A DNA stretch of 32,500 nt from Chrysomallon squamiferum (taxonomy: Eukaryota; Mollusca; Gastropoda; Neomphalida; Peltospiridae), in the NCBI GenBank assembly GCA_012295275.1, contig CM022676.1, forward strand, positions 3,297,258 through 3,329,757, written 5' to 3'. Within the stretch, counting starts at the first letter, position 1. Every line of letters begins with the position of its first letter. The translations under genes and the position numbers were made by a program. Shown here piece by piece: positions 1-9,794 of the stretch. The notes under the pieces were generated by a model. It saw nothing but the letters and a program-made list of their open reading frames with translations. It had not been told where the DNA came from and did not search any database.

Positions 1-560
1 ATAACAAATTTAATAAAACTGATATTAAAATTGAAATAATAACAATAACAAAAATAATAATAAATAAATCGATTTAAACCAATAAAATACAAAACAACAA
101 ACTCAGCCATATAATTATTGACAGTTGTATCAACGACAGTAGCAACAAAAGCATAAACAACAACAGCGCCAACTTCATGTCGAAAACAGACACCATGACG
201 ACGGTAACGTCAACACTGATGCACAACATTTGTGTCTGTCCAATGTCGACAACATAACGACGACGTCATAACAGTCAACAGTAACACAGATACATAACAG
301 CGCCAATTCAGTGTCAATCTGACGTTGACAAAGGTAGTAACAACAAAAGTAAATACAAAAATAACATCACAGTGACAACTGCTATGACATTAACAGTAGT
401 AGAAAAATCCAACAACATCATCATACTGAGAGCGGTGATGACATTAACAGTAGCAGAAAAGTAACAACAACAACAACAACAACGTTACGGGGTGACAGTG
501 GCTATGAAATTAGCAGTAGTAGTAGAAAAGTAACACAATGTCAACAACGTCATTTGGCAA
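1..560. repeat. Degenerate ACA/GACA-rich tandem array
   Basis: A-rich DNA built from diverged copies of a core like GACAGTGGCTATGACATTAA followed by CAGTAGTAGAAAAGTAACAAC. The clearest copies lie at about 363-412, 413-468 and 481-537, a period of roughly 55-65 bp. Upstream, AACAGCGCCAA(C/T)TCA occurs near 163 and again near 296, so the array probably starts before 160. A pure (AAC)7 sits at 463-483. No long frame of normal composition crosses it. It looks like an old minisatellite rather than coding DNA. Confidence 0.6.
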
Positions 561-572
561 CTGCAGTCACAT

Positions 573-595
573 AAAAAAAAAAAAAAAAAAAAAAA
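573..595. repeat. Poly(A) tract, about 23 bases
   Basis: An uninterrupted A run directly after the degenerate array. No target-site duplication is evident around it, so it cannot be assigned to a retroposon tail. Confidence 0.9.
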
Positions 596-999
596 CAACA
601 TACACACCACCAACAACGACACATTGCATTCGTAATAACTGTAACGAAAGCAGACATAACAACGTTAATTCTGATATTAACAACGGCAATAACATGAACA
701 GTTACACAAAGTCACAACGACGTTGACAACCTCGTTATAACGTGATTTATAGAAAGTAGCGGTCAGCACGCAAATATTACATAAAGATATTATCTGTACA
801 GCACGTGTTAGTAACACGAAACCTTGCTCAAGTTTGAACACTGATAAGTAAAGCACGTGTTTATTTATTTATATATTTGTGTACTTTTTACTTATTTATT
901 TATTTAGTTGCCAGATTTGTTTGTAAATTAGTTATTTGCTTGATGACCTTCTTTTGTTTCGTTTGTTCCCTTTATTTATTTTTGTAGTAGTTGTTGTAA
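596..999. other. AT-rich spacer with two E-boxes
   Basis: Non-coding spacer. It continues the ACA/GTT-rich style to about 730, then becomes unique sequence. The phrase AGCACGTGTT occurs twice, placing CACGTG at 802-807 and 854-859, 52 bp apart. Small TTTA runs follow at 865-905. No gene is visible. Confidence 0.4.
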
Positions 1000-1260
1000 T
1001 AGACTAGTGGTAGTTGTAGTGGTAGAAGTAGTTGTAGTAATATACTAGTAGTAGTGGTAGTGGTAGAAGTAGTTGTAGTAATAGACTAGTAGTAGTGGTA
1101 ATGGTAGAAGTATTAGTAATAGCAAAAGTAGTAGTAGTAGAAGTAGTAGTAATGATGATGATAACAACAACAACAATAATAATTATAATAATAACAATAA
1201 TAATAACAATAACAATGATGATGATGATGATAATAATAATAATTATTATTATTATTATTA
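1000..1260. repeat. GTAGT minisatellite passing into AAT/ATT microsatellites
   Basis: The sequence GTAGAAGTAGTTGTAGTAAT followed by A(G/T)ACTAGT recurs near 1,023 and 1,066, with a diverged copy near 1,105: a unit of about 43 bp made of GTA/GTT triplets. It grades into mixed AAC, AAT, GAT and ATT triplets to 1,260. The frame MVMVEVLVIAKVVVVEVV, continuing into poly-Thr and poly-Ile, is only this repeat translated. Confidence 0.65.
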
Positions 1261-1267
1261 TTTCTGT

Positions 1268-1269
<2 letters not shown>

Positions 1270-1323
<54 letters not shown>
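1270..1323. repeat. (CT)27 microsatellite
   Basis: A pure CT dinucleotide run of 54 bases immediately after an (ATT)n, followed by a short CTAT stretch. It is the first of several long CT/GA tracts in the window. Confidence 0.95.
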
Positions 1324-1327
<4 letters not shown>

Positions 1328-1764
1328 CTATCTATACACATGATAGTCAAATTAAAGGTATTAAAAAGAGAACATTATATCTGCTGTGATGCTATTAAAC
1401 GAGTACCCCTCCTCTCTACCTCTCCTTATTCATGACAAGAAAAGACGTACGGAATTTTTACAATACACAGTTTTATACACGTGTGCTATTCACAAACACT
1501 GACACTAATCTCTCATGTGGGTTTCTTCTCTAGCCAGGTGCGACAACAATAAGTAAAATTAGACAAATAACAAATCTAAGCAAAGCAACACAACGGTTTG
1601 TATTGTTTTACAGTCCATCTACCCGCTATAAAAATAAAGACAGTTTTTATCTGGCAAATGCAGTTAAATCATTCGTCAAGACGACAGTAAAACTTTGCAT
1701 TTGTTGCAGTCTGTTTCTGTTGTCTTAGTTGTCTATGTTGTTGTTAACTTGGAGATTTTACTTT
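1324..1764. other. Unique AT-rich spacer, no gene seen
   Basis: A non-repetitive stretch of about 440 bp of normal complexity. All frames are broken by stops and no convincing splice pair was found. A CACGTG E-box core lies near 1,479. Confidence 0.4.
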
Positions 1765-1793
1765 TTTATTTATTTATTTATTTATTTAATTTT

Positions 1794-1840
<47 letters not shown>

Positions 1841-2072
1841 TTATTATTATTATTATTTTTATTTTTTTTTTAATCTCATTTTATTTATTTATTTATTATT
1901 ATTATTATTTTTATTATTATTATTTAAATCTTATTTAATTTATTTATTTATTCATTCATTCATTCATTCATTCTTTTGTTTGTTTGTTTGTTTATTTATT
2001 TATTTAATAACTACCTCCTTCAGTAGTTTCAATACTGTATCTTAGCATCTGTATGTAATTGATGATGTTCAT

Positions 2073-2103
<31 letters not shown>

Positions 2104-2222
2104 TTTTAAAATATTATTTTACTTTATGATTTTTTAAAAATATTTTAATGTTTGTTAATATATATTATTCTATCATTTTTTTTTATTGTCATTTTAATCA
2201 TTTAAATTTTTGTTATTACTTT

Positions 2223-2264
<42 letters not shown>

Positions 2265-2275
2265 GTTGTTGTTTA
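1765..2275. repeat. Compound (TTTA)n / (TTA)n / (ATTC)n region
   Basis: About 500 bp of T-rich short repeats: (TTTA)n at 1,765-1,840, (TTA)n blocks between 1,838 and 1,925, (TTCA)n near 1,950, (TTTG)n near 1,980, (TTTA)n again at 2,069-2,106, T(14) near 2,220 and (TTA)n at 2,234-2,263. Hydrophobic FIYL-type frames across it are translation artefacts of TTT ATT TAT. Confidence 0.9.
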
Positions 2276-2429
2276 TTATTGTTTTTGTTTGTTTTTTAAT
2301 TTTTAATTTCGTTTAGTTTAAATAATAATAATTTCAAGGATACTAAAAAGAAGATAAAAAAGAATGAAATAGTTATTTTCATGCTGTTACATCATTCTCT
2401 ATCTTTTTTTTTAATAACCTTGATTTTTA

Positions 2430-2757
2430 TTACTGCTGATAATGTTATCATCATCATTATCATCATAATAATTATTATTAATATTTGTAATTTGTCATTT
2501 TTTTCTTTTATTTTGTATTCTTGTTCTTCCTTTTTCTTCAATTATTATTATTATTATTAATATTATTATTATGATTATTATTATTATTATTATTGCTGTT
2601 GTTGTTGTTGTTGTAACTGTTATTGTTATTGTTATTATTATTACTATTATTATTTACAAAATGTCAAGTAACTGAATAAAAATAAAATCAATACACAACT
2701 TCAAAGAATTTTATTATTATTATTATTTTTATTATTTTATTTTTATTATTATTATTA
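2430..2757. repeat. Compound (ATC)n, (ATT)n and (GTT)n triplet repeats
   Basis: Triplet microsatellites dominate: ATC at 2,448-2,466, ATT at 2,540-2,594, GTT at 2,595-2,615, ATT at 2,618-2,655 and (TTA)n at 2,709-2,757. The last block directly abuts the dispersed repeat copy that follows, the same arrangement as at the second copy near 4,207. Confidence 0.85.
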
Positions 2758-3025
2758 TTACTAACTAATCATATTTTAGTATGCAAAACAAAAAAATATT
2801 AGGAATAAAATAAAAAGAAGATGAAGAAAACAAAGAAAAAGAAACGAGGGAATAGTTGTAGTTAAATGAATACATTTTTTATTTTATTTTATTTTATTTT
2901 TGACTTTCTGGGTAAATGTATAACTAATTCAGTAAATAAACGTTTAACTAACCGATTCATCAATCTTGATCAATTATGGGATAAACAGAAAAATGAATGA
3001 ATGAATGATGAATGGACGAATTAAC
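2758..3025. repeat. Dispersed repeat, copy A (partner at 4,207-4,463)
   Basis: Roughly 270 bp align with 4,207-4,463. Shared blocks are CATATTTTAG(T/C)ATGCA then AAATATTAGGAAT, next AGTTGTA(G/A)TTAAATGAAT, then CTAATTCAGTAAATAAACGT, then ATTCATCAATCTT, and finally ATGAATGATGAATGGACGAA. Differences are indels and A/T tract length. Both copies begin at the end of a (TTA)n. Read on the minus strand, that gives an element ending in a (TAA)n tail, a layout known from SINE and LINE 3' ends. No Pol III box or coding sequence was recognised, so the class is open. Confidence 0.8.
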
Positions 3026-3055
3026 GAATTTTTTAACAGGAACGGAACAAACAAG

Positions 3056-3106
<51 letters not shown>
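3056..3106. repeat. Poly(A) tract of 51 bases
   Basis: An uninterrupted A(51), followed by (TAAA)n to about 3,140. It is the longest homopolymer in the window. It lies 30 bp after repeat copy A, but copy B has no such tail, so it need not belong to that element. The exact length is likely to be unreliable in any assembly. Confidence 0.9.
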
Positions 3107-3108
<2 letters not shown>

Positions 3109-3311
3109 CAATAAATAAATGATAATAAATAAATAAATAAAAAAAAAAAATAAACAAAAAAGACTCTTAATAAATGCTTTTTAGAAACAAAACAAGAACG
3201 AGCGAGTAACAATGTTAAGGAAGATTTCAAAAACGGGGTTACAATCAGTACAAAGGACACAACCTTCAAAATGAAACAGTATAAAATAACAAGAAAAATG
3301 AAATACCATTC

Positions 3312-3315
<4 letters not shown>

Positions 3316-3354
<39 letters not shown>
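3316..3354. repeat. Poly(A) tract of 39 bases
   Basis: A second long pure A tract, 210 bp after the first. The intervening 3,141-3,315 is unique AT-rich DNA with no gene seen. Confidence 0.9.
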
Positions 3355-3356
<2 letters not shown>

Positions 3357-3400
3357 AAAAATGGGAGATGGACACACGCTTACCACTCAGGGAACGTGCG

Positions 3401-3408
3401 TGACGTCA
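3401..3408. promoter_or_regulatory. Full palindromic CRE, TGACGTCA
   Basis: TGACGTCA is the canonical CREB/ATF palindrome. It sits in a short CpG-bearing island (about 3,370-3,440) inside very AT-rich DNA. The same island could instead be a minus-strand micro-exon, with an acceptor ending TCTTACAG and a GTAAGC donor at about 3,380. No promoter context is visible, so function is unproven. Confidence 0.3.
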
Positions 3409-3611
3409 TGTACATACGACAAGTTAACAAGCTGTAAGATGTACTGAAATGGTTTATGACACGCAAATATAACATAAAAATTTGTACAGCATTCCACTGA
3501 CTGATCATAGCTGAAATGTGATCCACAAGATTTGTTTTTCACTTTTACTCTTTTTACCCTTTTATGTATTTAAAAAAGAAAAGTGATTTTACTTTTAGTC
3601 CTTTTGGGGAA

Positions 3612-3789
3612 GAAAAAAAAAAAAAAAAAAGAAAAGAAAATTGAAACAGTTGAAAAGAAAAAAGAAACAAAGACAAGAAAGTAAAGAAAAAATGTATCGT
3701 ATAGTCTGCGTATGTGTAACTATGCGTTTATTTTTCAGCTTATTTAAAAAAAAAGAGAGAACAAATAACAACTACTACAACAAAAACGT

Positions 3790-3821
<32 letters not shown>

Positions 3822-3871
3822 AGAAGATGATGAAGAAAAGATTAACTCAAAAATTATAACCTACATCTAGA

Positions 3872-3902
<31 letters not shown>
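3612..3902. repeat. Cluster of A-rich homopolymer tracts
   Basis: Three A tracts (about 3,612-3,629, 3,790-3,816 and 3,871-3,902) separated by AAG- and GAA-rich purine DNA. The Lys-rich frame across them is low complexity and not credible as a protein. Confidence 0.85.
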
Positions 3903-4149
3903 TTAGGTGTCTGCCCAACTCTAGGTTTTAAAAAACATAGCAAAATTAGTTTTCTATTCACAGAAGAAACGGGAAGATGGTGACATAAATCAGGGAAAAG
4001 GGAATCCATATATCGGTTTTGCGACGGGAATAAGCACTAAAAATAACAAAACTGAAAACTCGTTCAAACCACAGCAGTCATTTTGAACGGTCGCAATTTG
4101 TGTTAAGGAAATGTGTAAACTGCTTTGGGTCAAAGCCACAGTTACTCTT
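3903..4149. other. Unique segment, weak minus-strand open frame
   Basis: About 240 bp of normal composition between repeats. On the minus strand a frame is open from about 4,139 to a stop at 3,990. The peptide contains TVALTQSSLHISLTQIATVQ and ends KPIYGFPFP. It is about 50 residues, has no recognised domain and has only a weak acceptor-like CAAAGCAG. Probably a chance frame. Confidence 0.15.
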
Positions 4150-4154
4150 ATTAA

Positions 4155-4206
<52 letters not shown>
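4150..4206. repeat. (TTA)n microsatellite
   Basis: About 19 triplets, nearly pure. It abuts dispersed repeat copy B exactly as the (TTA)n at 2,709-2,757 abuts copy A. Confidence 0.95.
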
Positions 4207-4208
<2 letters not shown>

Positions 4209-4463
4209 TAAGTGACCATATTTTAGCATGCAGACAAACAAAATATTAGGAATGAAAATTAAAAAAAAAAAAAAATAGTAATAAAAAAAAAATGAGGAAC
4301 AGTTGTAATTAAATGAATAAATATATAATTTTTTGGACATTTTATTTCTAATTCAGTAAATAAACGTTTAACTACCAATTCATCAATCTTTATCAGTTGC
4401 TGGATAAACAGAACCATAAATGAATGAATAAATGAATGATGAATGGACGAATTTACGAATTTG
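4207..4463. repeat. Dispersed repeat, copy B (partner at 2,758-3,025)
   Basis: Direct-orientation second copy of the element at 2,758-3,025, 1.45 kb away. Similarity begins at the edge of the (TTA)n with CTAA and runs to ATGAATGGACGAATT followed by ACGAATTT. Sequence beyond both ends differs. It is diverged by substitutions and small indels, so the duplication is not recent. Confidence 0.8.
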
Positions 4464-4479
4464 TTTTGTCTTGTCTTCT

Positions 4480-5130
4480 GTACTCTCCTAGCTTGATTTA
4501 TATTGTTCTGTGTTGTGTTATATGTATTTTCTATCTTCTTTTCTCAATTCAAATGTTTTTTTTAAATGTGAGTAAGTAATGGAGATGTAGAAACAAGATA
4601 AGAGATAATTGACATAGGGAAATAAAAAGACAGGTGACTACAATACGGACAAGCTGGTATCATTAGTAATTACAGCCTTCTATAAAACAAGATATGTCAT
4701 GATTAGACAGACTGTTACAGACTCTTGGTAACAGTATAATACAGTCTGGTATTTTTACCCGTTTATTTAATAACCTGTGTACACCTTTCATTAACAACGT
4801 ACCTATTCAATATTTATTTATATATGTGATACATAAACTGAAATATTTTTTAAGCTGACGTTGTTAAACTTTTATACATTCTGCATATTCAGCTGAGCAG
4901 TGTACTCCTTTCTTTTCTTACAATGTGTATCGTGGTTTGTCTTGTGTTGTATACTGTTCTGTGTTTATCTTGTATACTGTTCTGTTTTTGTCTCGTATAC
5001 TGTTCTGTCTTGTCATGAATTCTGTTTTGTCTTATCTTGTATACTGTTCTCTCTTGTCATGAATTCTGTTTTGTCTTATCTTGTATACTGTTCTATCTTG
5101 TGTTATATCCTGTTCTTTCTTGTTTAAACG
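4480..5130. repeat. CTTGT-rich array with 44-bp tandem core
   Basis: From about 4,930 the phrase TCTTGTATACTGTTCT recurs. Two full 44-bp units start at 4,991 and 5,035, and a third begins at 5,079; each holds GTCTTGTCATGAATTCTG or a close variant. The flanks from 4,480 contain looser CTTGT/GTTCTGT phrases, so the array was once larger. Frames rich in Cys, Phe, Leu and Ser here are just the repeat translated. Confidence 0.75.
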
Positions 5131-5543
5131 CTGATCTGTCTTTTTACATACTCATGTTTAGAACTGTAATTTCTGTGCTCCGTACTTGTTCTTATAACGT
5201 TGTATATCGTAATGTATTGCGATCTGACTTTTTATGTATAATGTGTATATAAATATATATATTTTGTTTCATATTGTGTAAGTTGCTCTTCGTCTTAATG
5301 TGCTATTTTATCTTGTAGAGTGTTTCGTCTTCTATATTGTCTTTTATTATACGTTCTGTATTTTCTTGTGAGCTGTGACTGTCTTGTCAAATACATCATA
5401 TTCTCTTCTTTTCTCTGTATTCTTTTATCTTGTAGAACATACAACTTTTTAGACATTTAATTGTTTACCTTGTCGAGTATACGATATTCAACTTTCATTG
5501 TATTCTTCTGCCTCCCCTTCTATCTTGTTAAACATTTTTCTTT
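5131..5543. repeat. Diverged continuation of the CTTGT array
   Basis: Phrases such as TTATCTTGTAGA, TCTTGTAGAGT and CTTGTCGAGTATACG appear at irregular spacing, linking the 44-bp core to the 164-bp duplication that follows. No gene is visible. Confidence 0.45.
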
Positions 5544-5835
5544 AAACAAATTTACTTATCTTACTATATCCTGTCTCTTTCCTACTGAATGCAACTTATG
5601 CTATTTTATATACCGTTCTTAACTGCATCGAACACTCATTTACTTTTCTCTTTCATAGTGATATATTGCTAAATGTTTCTTCAAACTATGTGTAATCTTT
5701 TCTATAAAACAAACGTACATTGTCTAACTATGTCCTGTTTCTATTCTGTTGAATGCAACTTTATGCTCTCTTATATATCGTTCTTTAAATAGTCTTTTAT
5801 GTTCTTTTTATAGTGCTATATTGTCATGTTAATAT
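5544..5835. repeat. Tandem duplication, about 164-bp unit
   Basis: Two adjacent copies begin at 5,544 and 5,707. Landmarks repeat in order: AAACAAA, then CTATATCCTGTCTC versus CTATGTCCTGTTTC, then TGAATGCAACTT (5,586 and 5,750), then TATATACCGTTCTT versus TATATATCGTTCTT, then CATAGTGATATATTG versus TATAGTGCTATATTG. It shares the CTTGT/CTGTT style of the upstream array. Confidence 0.75.
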
Positions 5836-6263
5836 AATATTCTAAAATATCTTACATACCAGATAATTTTAGTCCGGTGTATTGTTCCATTTATTTGTTA
5901 ATCTATTTCAAACACAGTCTTTGATCAATATTTAATTACGATTTAAATCTTCCTGAGTTTTCTTTCATTAAAACCAAGGACGTTTGTAATAGTGAATATA
6001 CTCGTTGACACCGCTTGAAATTGCTCAGTAATTTAATAAATGAATTAAAAAAAAAACGTATTAAATTATTGAAGCGAAAAATAGACTGTAGGATAGATAT
6101 GTTAAAAATAAAGAAATAAAATTCGGCTTGTAAAGGTTAAAAATATACAGACTGCCCAAAAAAAAAAATGCCATGTTTTAGGATATGTGTATCTATTTCT
6201 AAAAAATATATATCCACAACGGAAAAAACAGGTGAAAATATTTTTATGAAATATTTGAAAATA

Positions 6264-6265
<2 letters not shown>
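5836..6265. other. Unique AT-rich spacer, no gene seen
   Basis: Low-GC DNA with many stops in every frame and a few short A tracts. No credible splice pair or motif was found. Confidence 0.4.
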
Positions 6266-6294
<29 letters not shown>

Positions 6295-6366
6295 AATTAT
6301 TATTATTATTATTACAAATAGTAGTAGTAGTAGTAGTGGTAGTAGTAGTAGCAGTAGTAGTAGCAG
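6266..6366. repeat. (ATT)n then (GTA)n triplet tracts
   Basis: ATT triplets at 6,266-6,313, then GTA triplets at 6,319-6,366 interrupted by GTG and GCA. The minus-strand poly-Thr/poly-Asn frame is this repeat. Confidence 0.9.
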
Positions 6367-6465
6367 TTCTTGTAATATTACATACATTTAGCTGCAAATT
6401 TATTTTAAAAGTTTTAATTATTATTATTTTTTAAAATAACCTTTCGAAAATTAAATCCATTTAAA

Positions 6466-6492
6466 AAAAAAACGAGATAATCTCGTTTTTTT
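6466..6492. repeat. Perfect 13-bp inverted repeat with one-base centre
   Basis: A7-CGAGAT, a single A at 6,479, then ATCTCG-T7: both 13-bp arms pair perfectly. It could extrude as a hairpin, or mark the junction of an A tract with its own inverted copy. Confidence 0.8.
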
Positions 6493-7436
6493 ATTATTAT
6501 TATTACTTTTTTATTTATTATTACAGATTACTCTCAGCTAATTATTTCCAGTTTACGTTAACCTCGCGAACGCCTATCTATAGCAATCAGTCTTCAGTAA
6601 CCTTGATTTGTTTTACTTATAAATTGTATGCTGAGAATGCTGAAATTAATAACGCCTGGCATCTGAGTGCTTGGAGATTACCTCCAAAGGAAAACATCCT
6701 GAAATTATTTGACATTACGTCAGATAAAGGTTGTCTCTGAGAACGGTAATAATTCAATTTATTAAAGAACGTATTGAAATAATAATAAAATAAAAATAAA
6801 ATAAAATAAAATAAAATAAGATAAAATAGAAAAAAATAGAAAATAAAATAATAAAAAATAAAATAATGCATGTTATGAAAGCAGTGTTCATAAGTCTGGC
6901 GTATTCATTTCCTTCTAAATATAACACATGCGAAATTAAAAAATAATAATAATAAACAAAGAAAAACTATAACAAAACAATGCACGACATACATACCAAT
7001 ATTCGTACTAATCCTTAAACGAAATAAATTAACAATACTGAATATTAGTGTGCACCTTCTAAACCGTAACCTTCATAACACAGTCACTGGTTTTTTTTTA
7101 AAATTAATAACATGTACACATTACGAGTCGATGTCTTCTTAATCTAAATATTTTATTTACTACCCACATGGAAAGACCTGTCAAGTATGTTACTATGCGT
7201 TTTCAGTGGCCGTATTTTTGAAACAGATATTTGTAATCAGCTTACAAAAGGGATAGAATACATTTCGAGTGCACGTCTTCTTAATCTAGATAACTATATA
7301 TTCGAATCTTATATGCACAGACATATCCAGCACATCATATTAATACAAAACGGTAAACTATTTAGAGTGACATTGTTAGATTTTTGTATTTACACTCTGA
7401 GTAAGAGGATATATTAACACTGTACAGAATCACGAC
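6493..7436. other. Mostly unique AT-rich DNA with (TAAAA)n block
   Basis: Contains ATT triplets near 6,492, a (TAAAA)n block at 6,784-6,872 and a 76-codon frame at 7,187-7,417 on the plus strand. That frame starts with TTG, has no recognised domain and crosses an imperfect duplication: CGAGTCGATGTCTTCTTAAT near 7,125 recurs as CGAGTGCACGTCTTCTTAAT near 7,268. No gene is supported. Confidence 0.35.
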
Positions 7437-7515
7437 TCCTCCAGGGGACTAGGGGCTCATGCTATCCAAGTATATAAAGAAAGTATGTGCAACGTGTTGC
7501 TCTAACAGTGAAGTT
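7437..7515 (+). promoter_or_regulatory. TATA-like core promoter candidate
   Basis: TATATAAAG at 7,471-7,479 is a near-ideal TATA box. It follows a locally GC-rich segment (CTCCAGGGGACTAGGGGCTC) and precedes by about 30 bases a CTAACAGTG that could hold a start site. No clear exon follows, and TATA-like strings are expected by chance in such AT-rich DNA. Confidence 0.2.
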
Positions 7516-7591
7516 TTCGTAATTGTTTATACAGTGTCCCCATTGTGTTGCTTTGTCCGAGTCCTATAATGCTATTACGATGTACAGAACA

Positions 7592-7619
7592 AAATTAAAC
7601 TATAATAATAATAATAATG

Positions 7620-7677
<58 letters not shown>
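7592..7677. repeat. (TAA)n microsatellite
   Basis: About 28 triplets, nearly pure apart from one TGA-containing interruption near 7,618. Confidence 0.95.
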
Positions 7678-7679
<2 letters not shown>

Positions 7680-7829
7680 TTTATAAAAAATAATAATAAT
7701 AAAACAGAATAAAATAAAAGATTTTAGTTTAGATTTTTAGTGATAATCCTCTCAAATCTAAATTCTGTTTAAACCATTTAACTAAAAAAAAAATAAATAA
7801 AATAAAGCACTATCAAGTATATTAATATA

Positions 7830-8390
7830 CAATTTACACTGCAGTACAATTATAGTATTAAAGATGTGTATGTATATGAAAGCAACATGTGTATTTATAC
7901 ACAACACTACGCTTATGAAATCTGTACCTATATAAAAGATAAAAATGTATTAAATTACAAATTTATATAATTTTTACATAGCATAACGATTATGCTATCT
8001 ATAAAAGAAGATTTTTGAAAATGTTCTACACTATAAATAAATATTACGTTTATATACGTTTTACATAGCAGTACAGTTATCATACTTAAATTTTGTATCT
8101 ATATGAATGAGAGAAAAAAAATAGTACAATGTATAATTATATACTTTTAACGCAGAAGTACCCATACAATATTAGAGGTTGTTATCTATGTAAAATATGT
8201 ATTACAGTAAACATTTAAATACTTTTAACACAACAGTACGAATATAGAATATAGTATTAGAAATTTGTACCTATATGAAAGATAAAAATGGATTACATTA
8301 TAATTTTTTTTTACATAACAGTACGATTCTAGTATAAGAAATCATATCTATATGAAAGATAAAAAATGCACTATAGTATAAATGTTAACT
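7830..8390. repeat. Seven-copy degenerate tandem array, about 80-bp unit
   Basis: Seven diverged units begin near 7,836, 7,901, 7,972, 8,060, 8,145, 8,222 and 8,311. Each has three landmarks in order: ACATA(G/A)CAGTACGATTATAG or a variant, then GTA(C/T)CTATATGAAAGATA then AAAAATG, then an A/T-rich ACTATAGTATAAAT-like end. Spacing is 65-90 bp. No frame stays open, so it is not an eroded protein repeat such as zinc fingers. Confidence 0.75.
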
Positions 8391-8745
<355 letters not shown>

Positions 8746-9230
8746 TAGATATTTATTTATTTAAATTACTGATTTAATAGAAATATTCAAAACATTCTGA
8801 AATAAACATATAATAGACTTTACATCATGAACGAACCTTTCTTTCTTCTCGTAGTCAGTTTCTGCTAAAACCTATCATTTTTATCTATATTTATTTCTTC
8901 CTTTCTTACATTTTTATCTTTTTTCCTTATATCTTTCCTTCATTTTTTTCTTCTATCTGTCGTTTGTGCGTTCGTTAAAACTTGTATTATCTAAACAGCC
9001 AGACAGAAAACTTTAAAAAATAAAAAAAATTTAAAAAGTAGTTGTCGAGGTCTATATTTAGAATAAGACCACGCTGACGCTGTAACACTGACCCGAATAC
9101 AAATATTGAGCGTTCTTTCGTAGCTTGATAAAATTATATAAAAATAAAAATGAAAACAATAAAATTAAAATAGCTATATGTATGATTTATACATGTAAAT
9201 TAATTTAGAAAAGTAGTCACTAGTTTATAA

Positions 9231-9232
<2 letters not shown>
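8746..9232. other. AT-rich spacer, no gene seen
   Basis: Contains a TTTC/CTTT-rich stretch near 8,840-8,950 and small A tracts. The least AT-rich part (9,045-9,130) has stops in all frames. Confidence 0.35.

Positions 9233-9264
<32 letters not shown>
9233..9264. repeat. Poly(A) tract, about 32 bases
   Basis: Pure A tract. It lies about 20 bp from the ETS-like inverted repeat at 9,285-9,305. Confidence 0.9.
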
Positions 9265-9266
<2 letters not shown>

Positions 9267-9284
9267 CTTAAATTTTGTCAAACC

Positions 9285-9305
9285 ATTTCCGGTTAAGCCG
9301 GAAAT
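9285..9305. promoter_or_regulatory. Inverted pair of ETS-like sites
   Basis: ATTTCCGG, a five-base spacer TTAAG, then CCGGAAAT: a perfect 8-bp inverted repeat. Each arm carries the GGAA core with CCGGAAAT flanks that suit ETS-family factors. It could equally be a short terminal-repeat remnant or a chance palindrome. Confidence 0.25.
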
Positions 9306-9711
9306 TGCAACGTAGAAATGAAGTATGTCAGAAGACAGAAAAGAAATCGGAAATATGGATACTAAAATAAAGTTTCTTTTCATCCTAACGATCATGTAAA
9401 CTAAGCCTGTATTCACTTCAGCCGATCTGTCTGAGTCTCATAATTCAATAGACTCGTTTGTCACCATAAAGTTGAAATAGTTTTAGTCTGCTGAAGAATT
9501 ATTCAACAAAACGAAAAACTTCACTGGTTTTAATTCTTCTCAGTTGGAAATGAGATCTATGGACCCAGCAAACATATAAACAATGTTTCACCGATGTACT
9601 TAACATTTTACAATATAAAATTTCGTATCAGTACATCTTAAAGTCTGTTATATGACGTTTTCTGTCTATGAGTAGGTGCGTATTAAAAATACCGTATTGT
9701 TAATACATAAA

Positions 9712-9714
<3 letters not shown>
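9306..9714. other. Unique spacer, no gene seen
   Basis: About 400 bp of normal complexity. The minus frame that overlaps its left end runs into a poly-Phe made by the A tract. No exon is supported. Confidence 0.35.

Positions 9715-9789
<75 letters not shown>
9715..9789. repeat. (TC)19-(AC)19 compound microsatellite
   Basis: TC dinucleotides to 9,752, switching directly to AC to 9,789 and fading into ATACACACGCACAC. Confidence 0.95.

Positions 9790-9794
<5 letters not shown>

Noticed and set aside
1695-2045. 116-codon FIYL-rich hydrophobic frame as a membrane protein
   Set aside because: It is a translation of (TTTA)n and (TTA)n; composition follows the microsatellite exactly.
3373-3430. Minus-strand micro-exon with TCTTACAG acceptor and GTAAGC donor
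   Set aside because: About 49 bp only; the peptide is uninformative and a CRE palindrome explains the CpG island equally well.
4900-5130. CRISPR array from regularly spaced repeats
   Set aside because: Units are contiguous tandem copies without unique spacers, and the DNA is eukaryotic in character.
7187-7417. 76-codon plus frame as a gene
   Set aside because: Non-ATG start, no domain, and it spans an imperfect internal duplication.
7830-8390. Eroded zinc-finger array because the unit is about 84 bp
   Set aside because: No Cys-x2-Cys or His-x3-His pattern in any frame and units vary from 65 to 90 bp.
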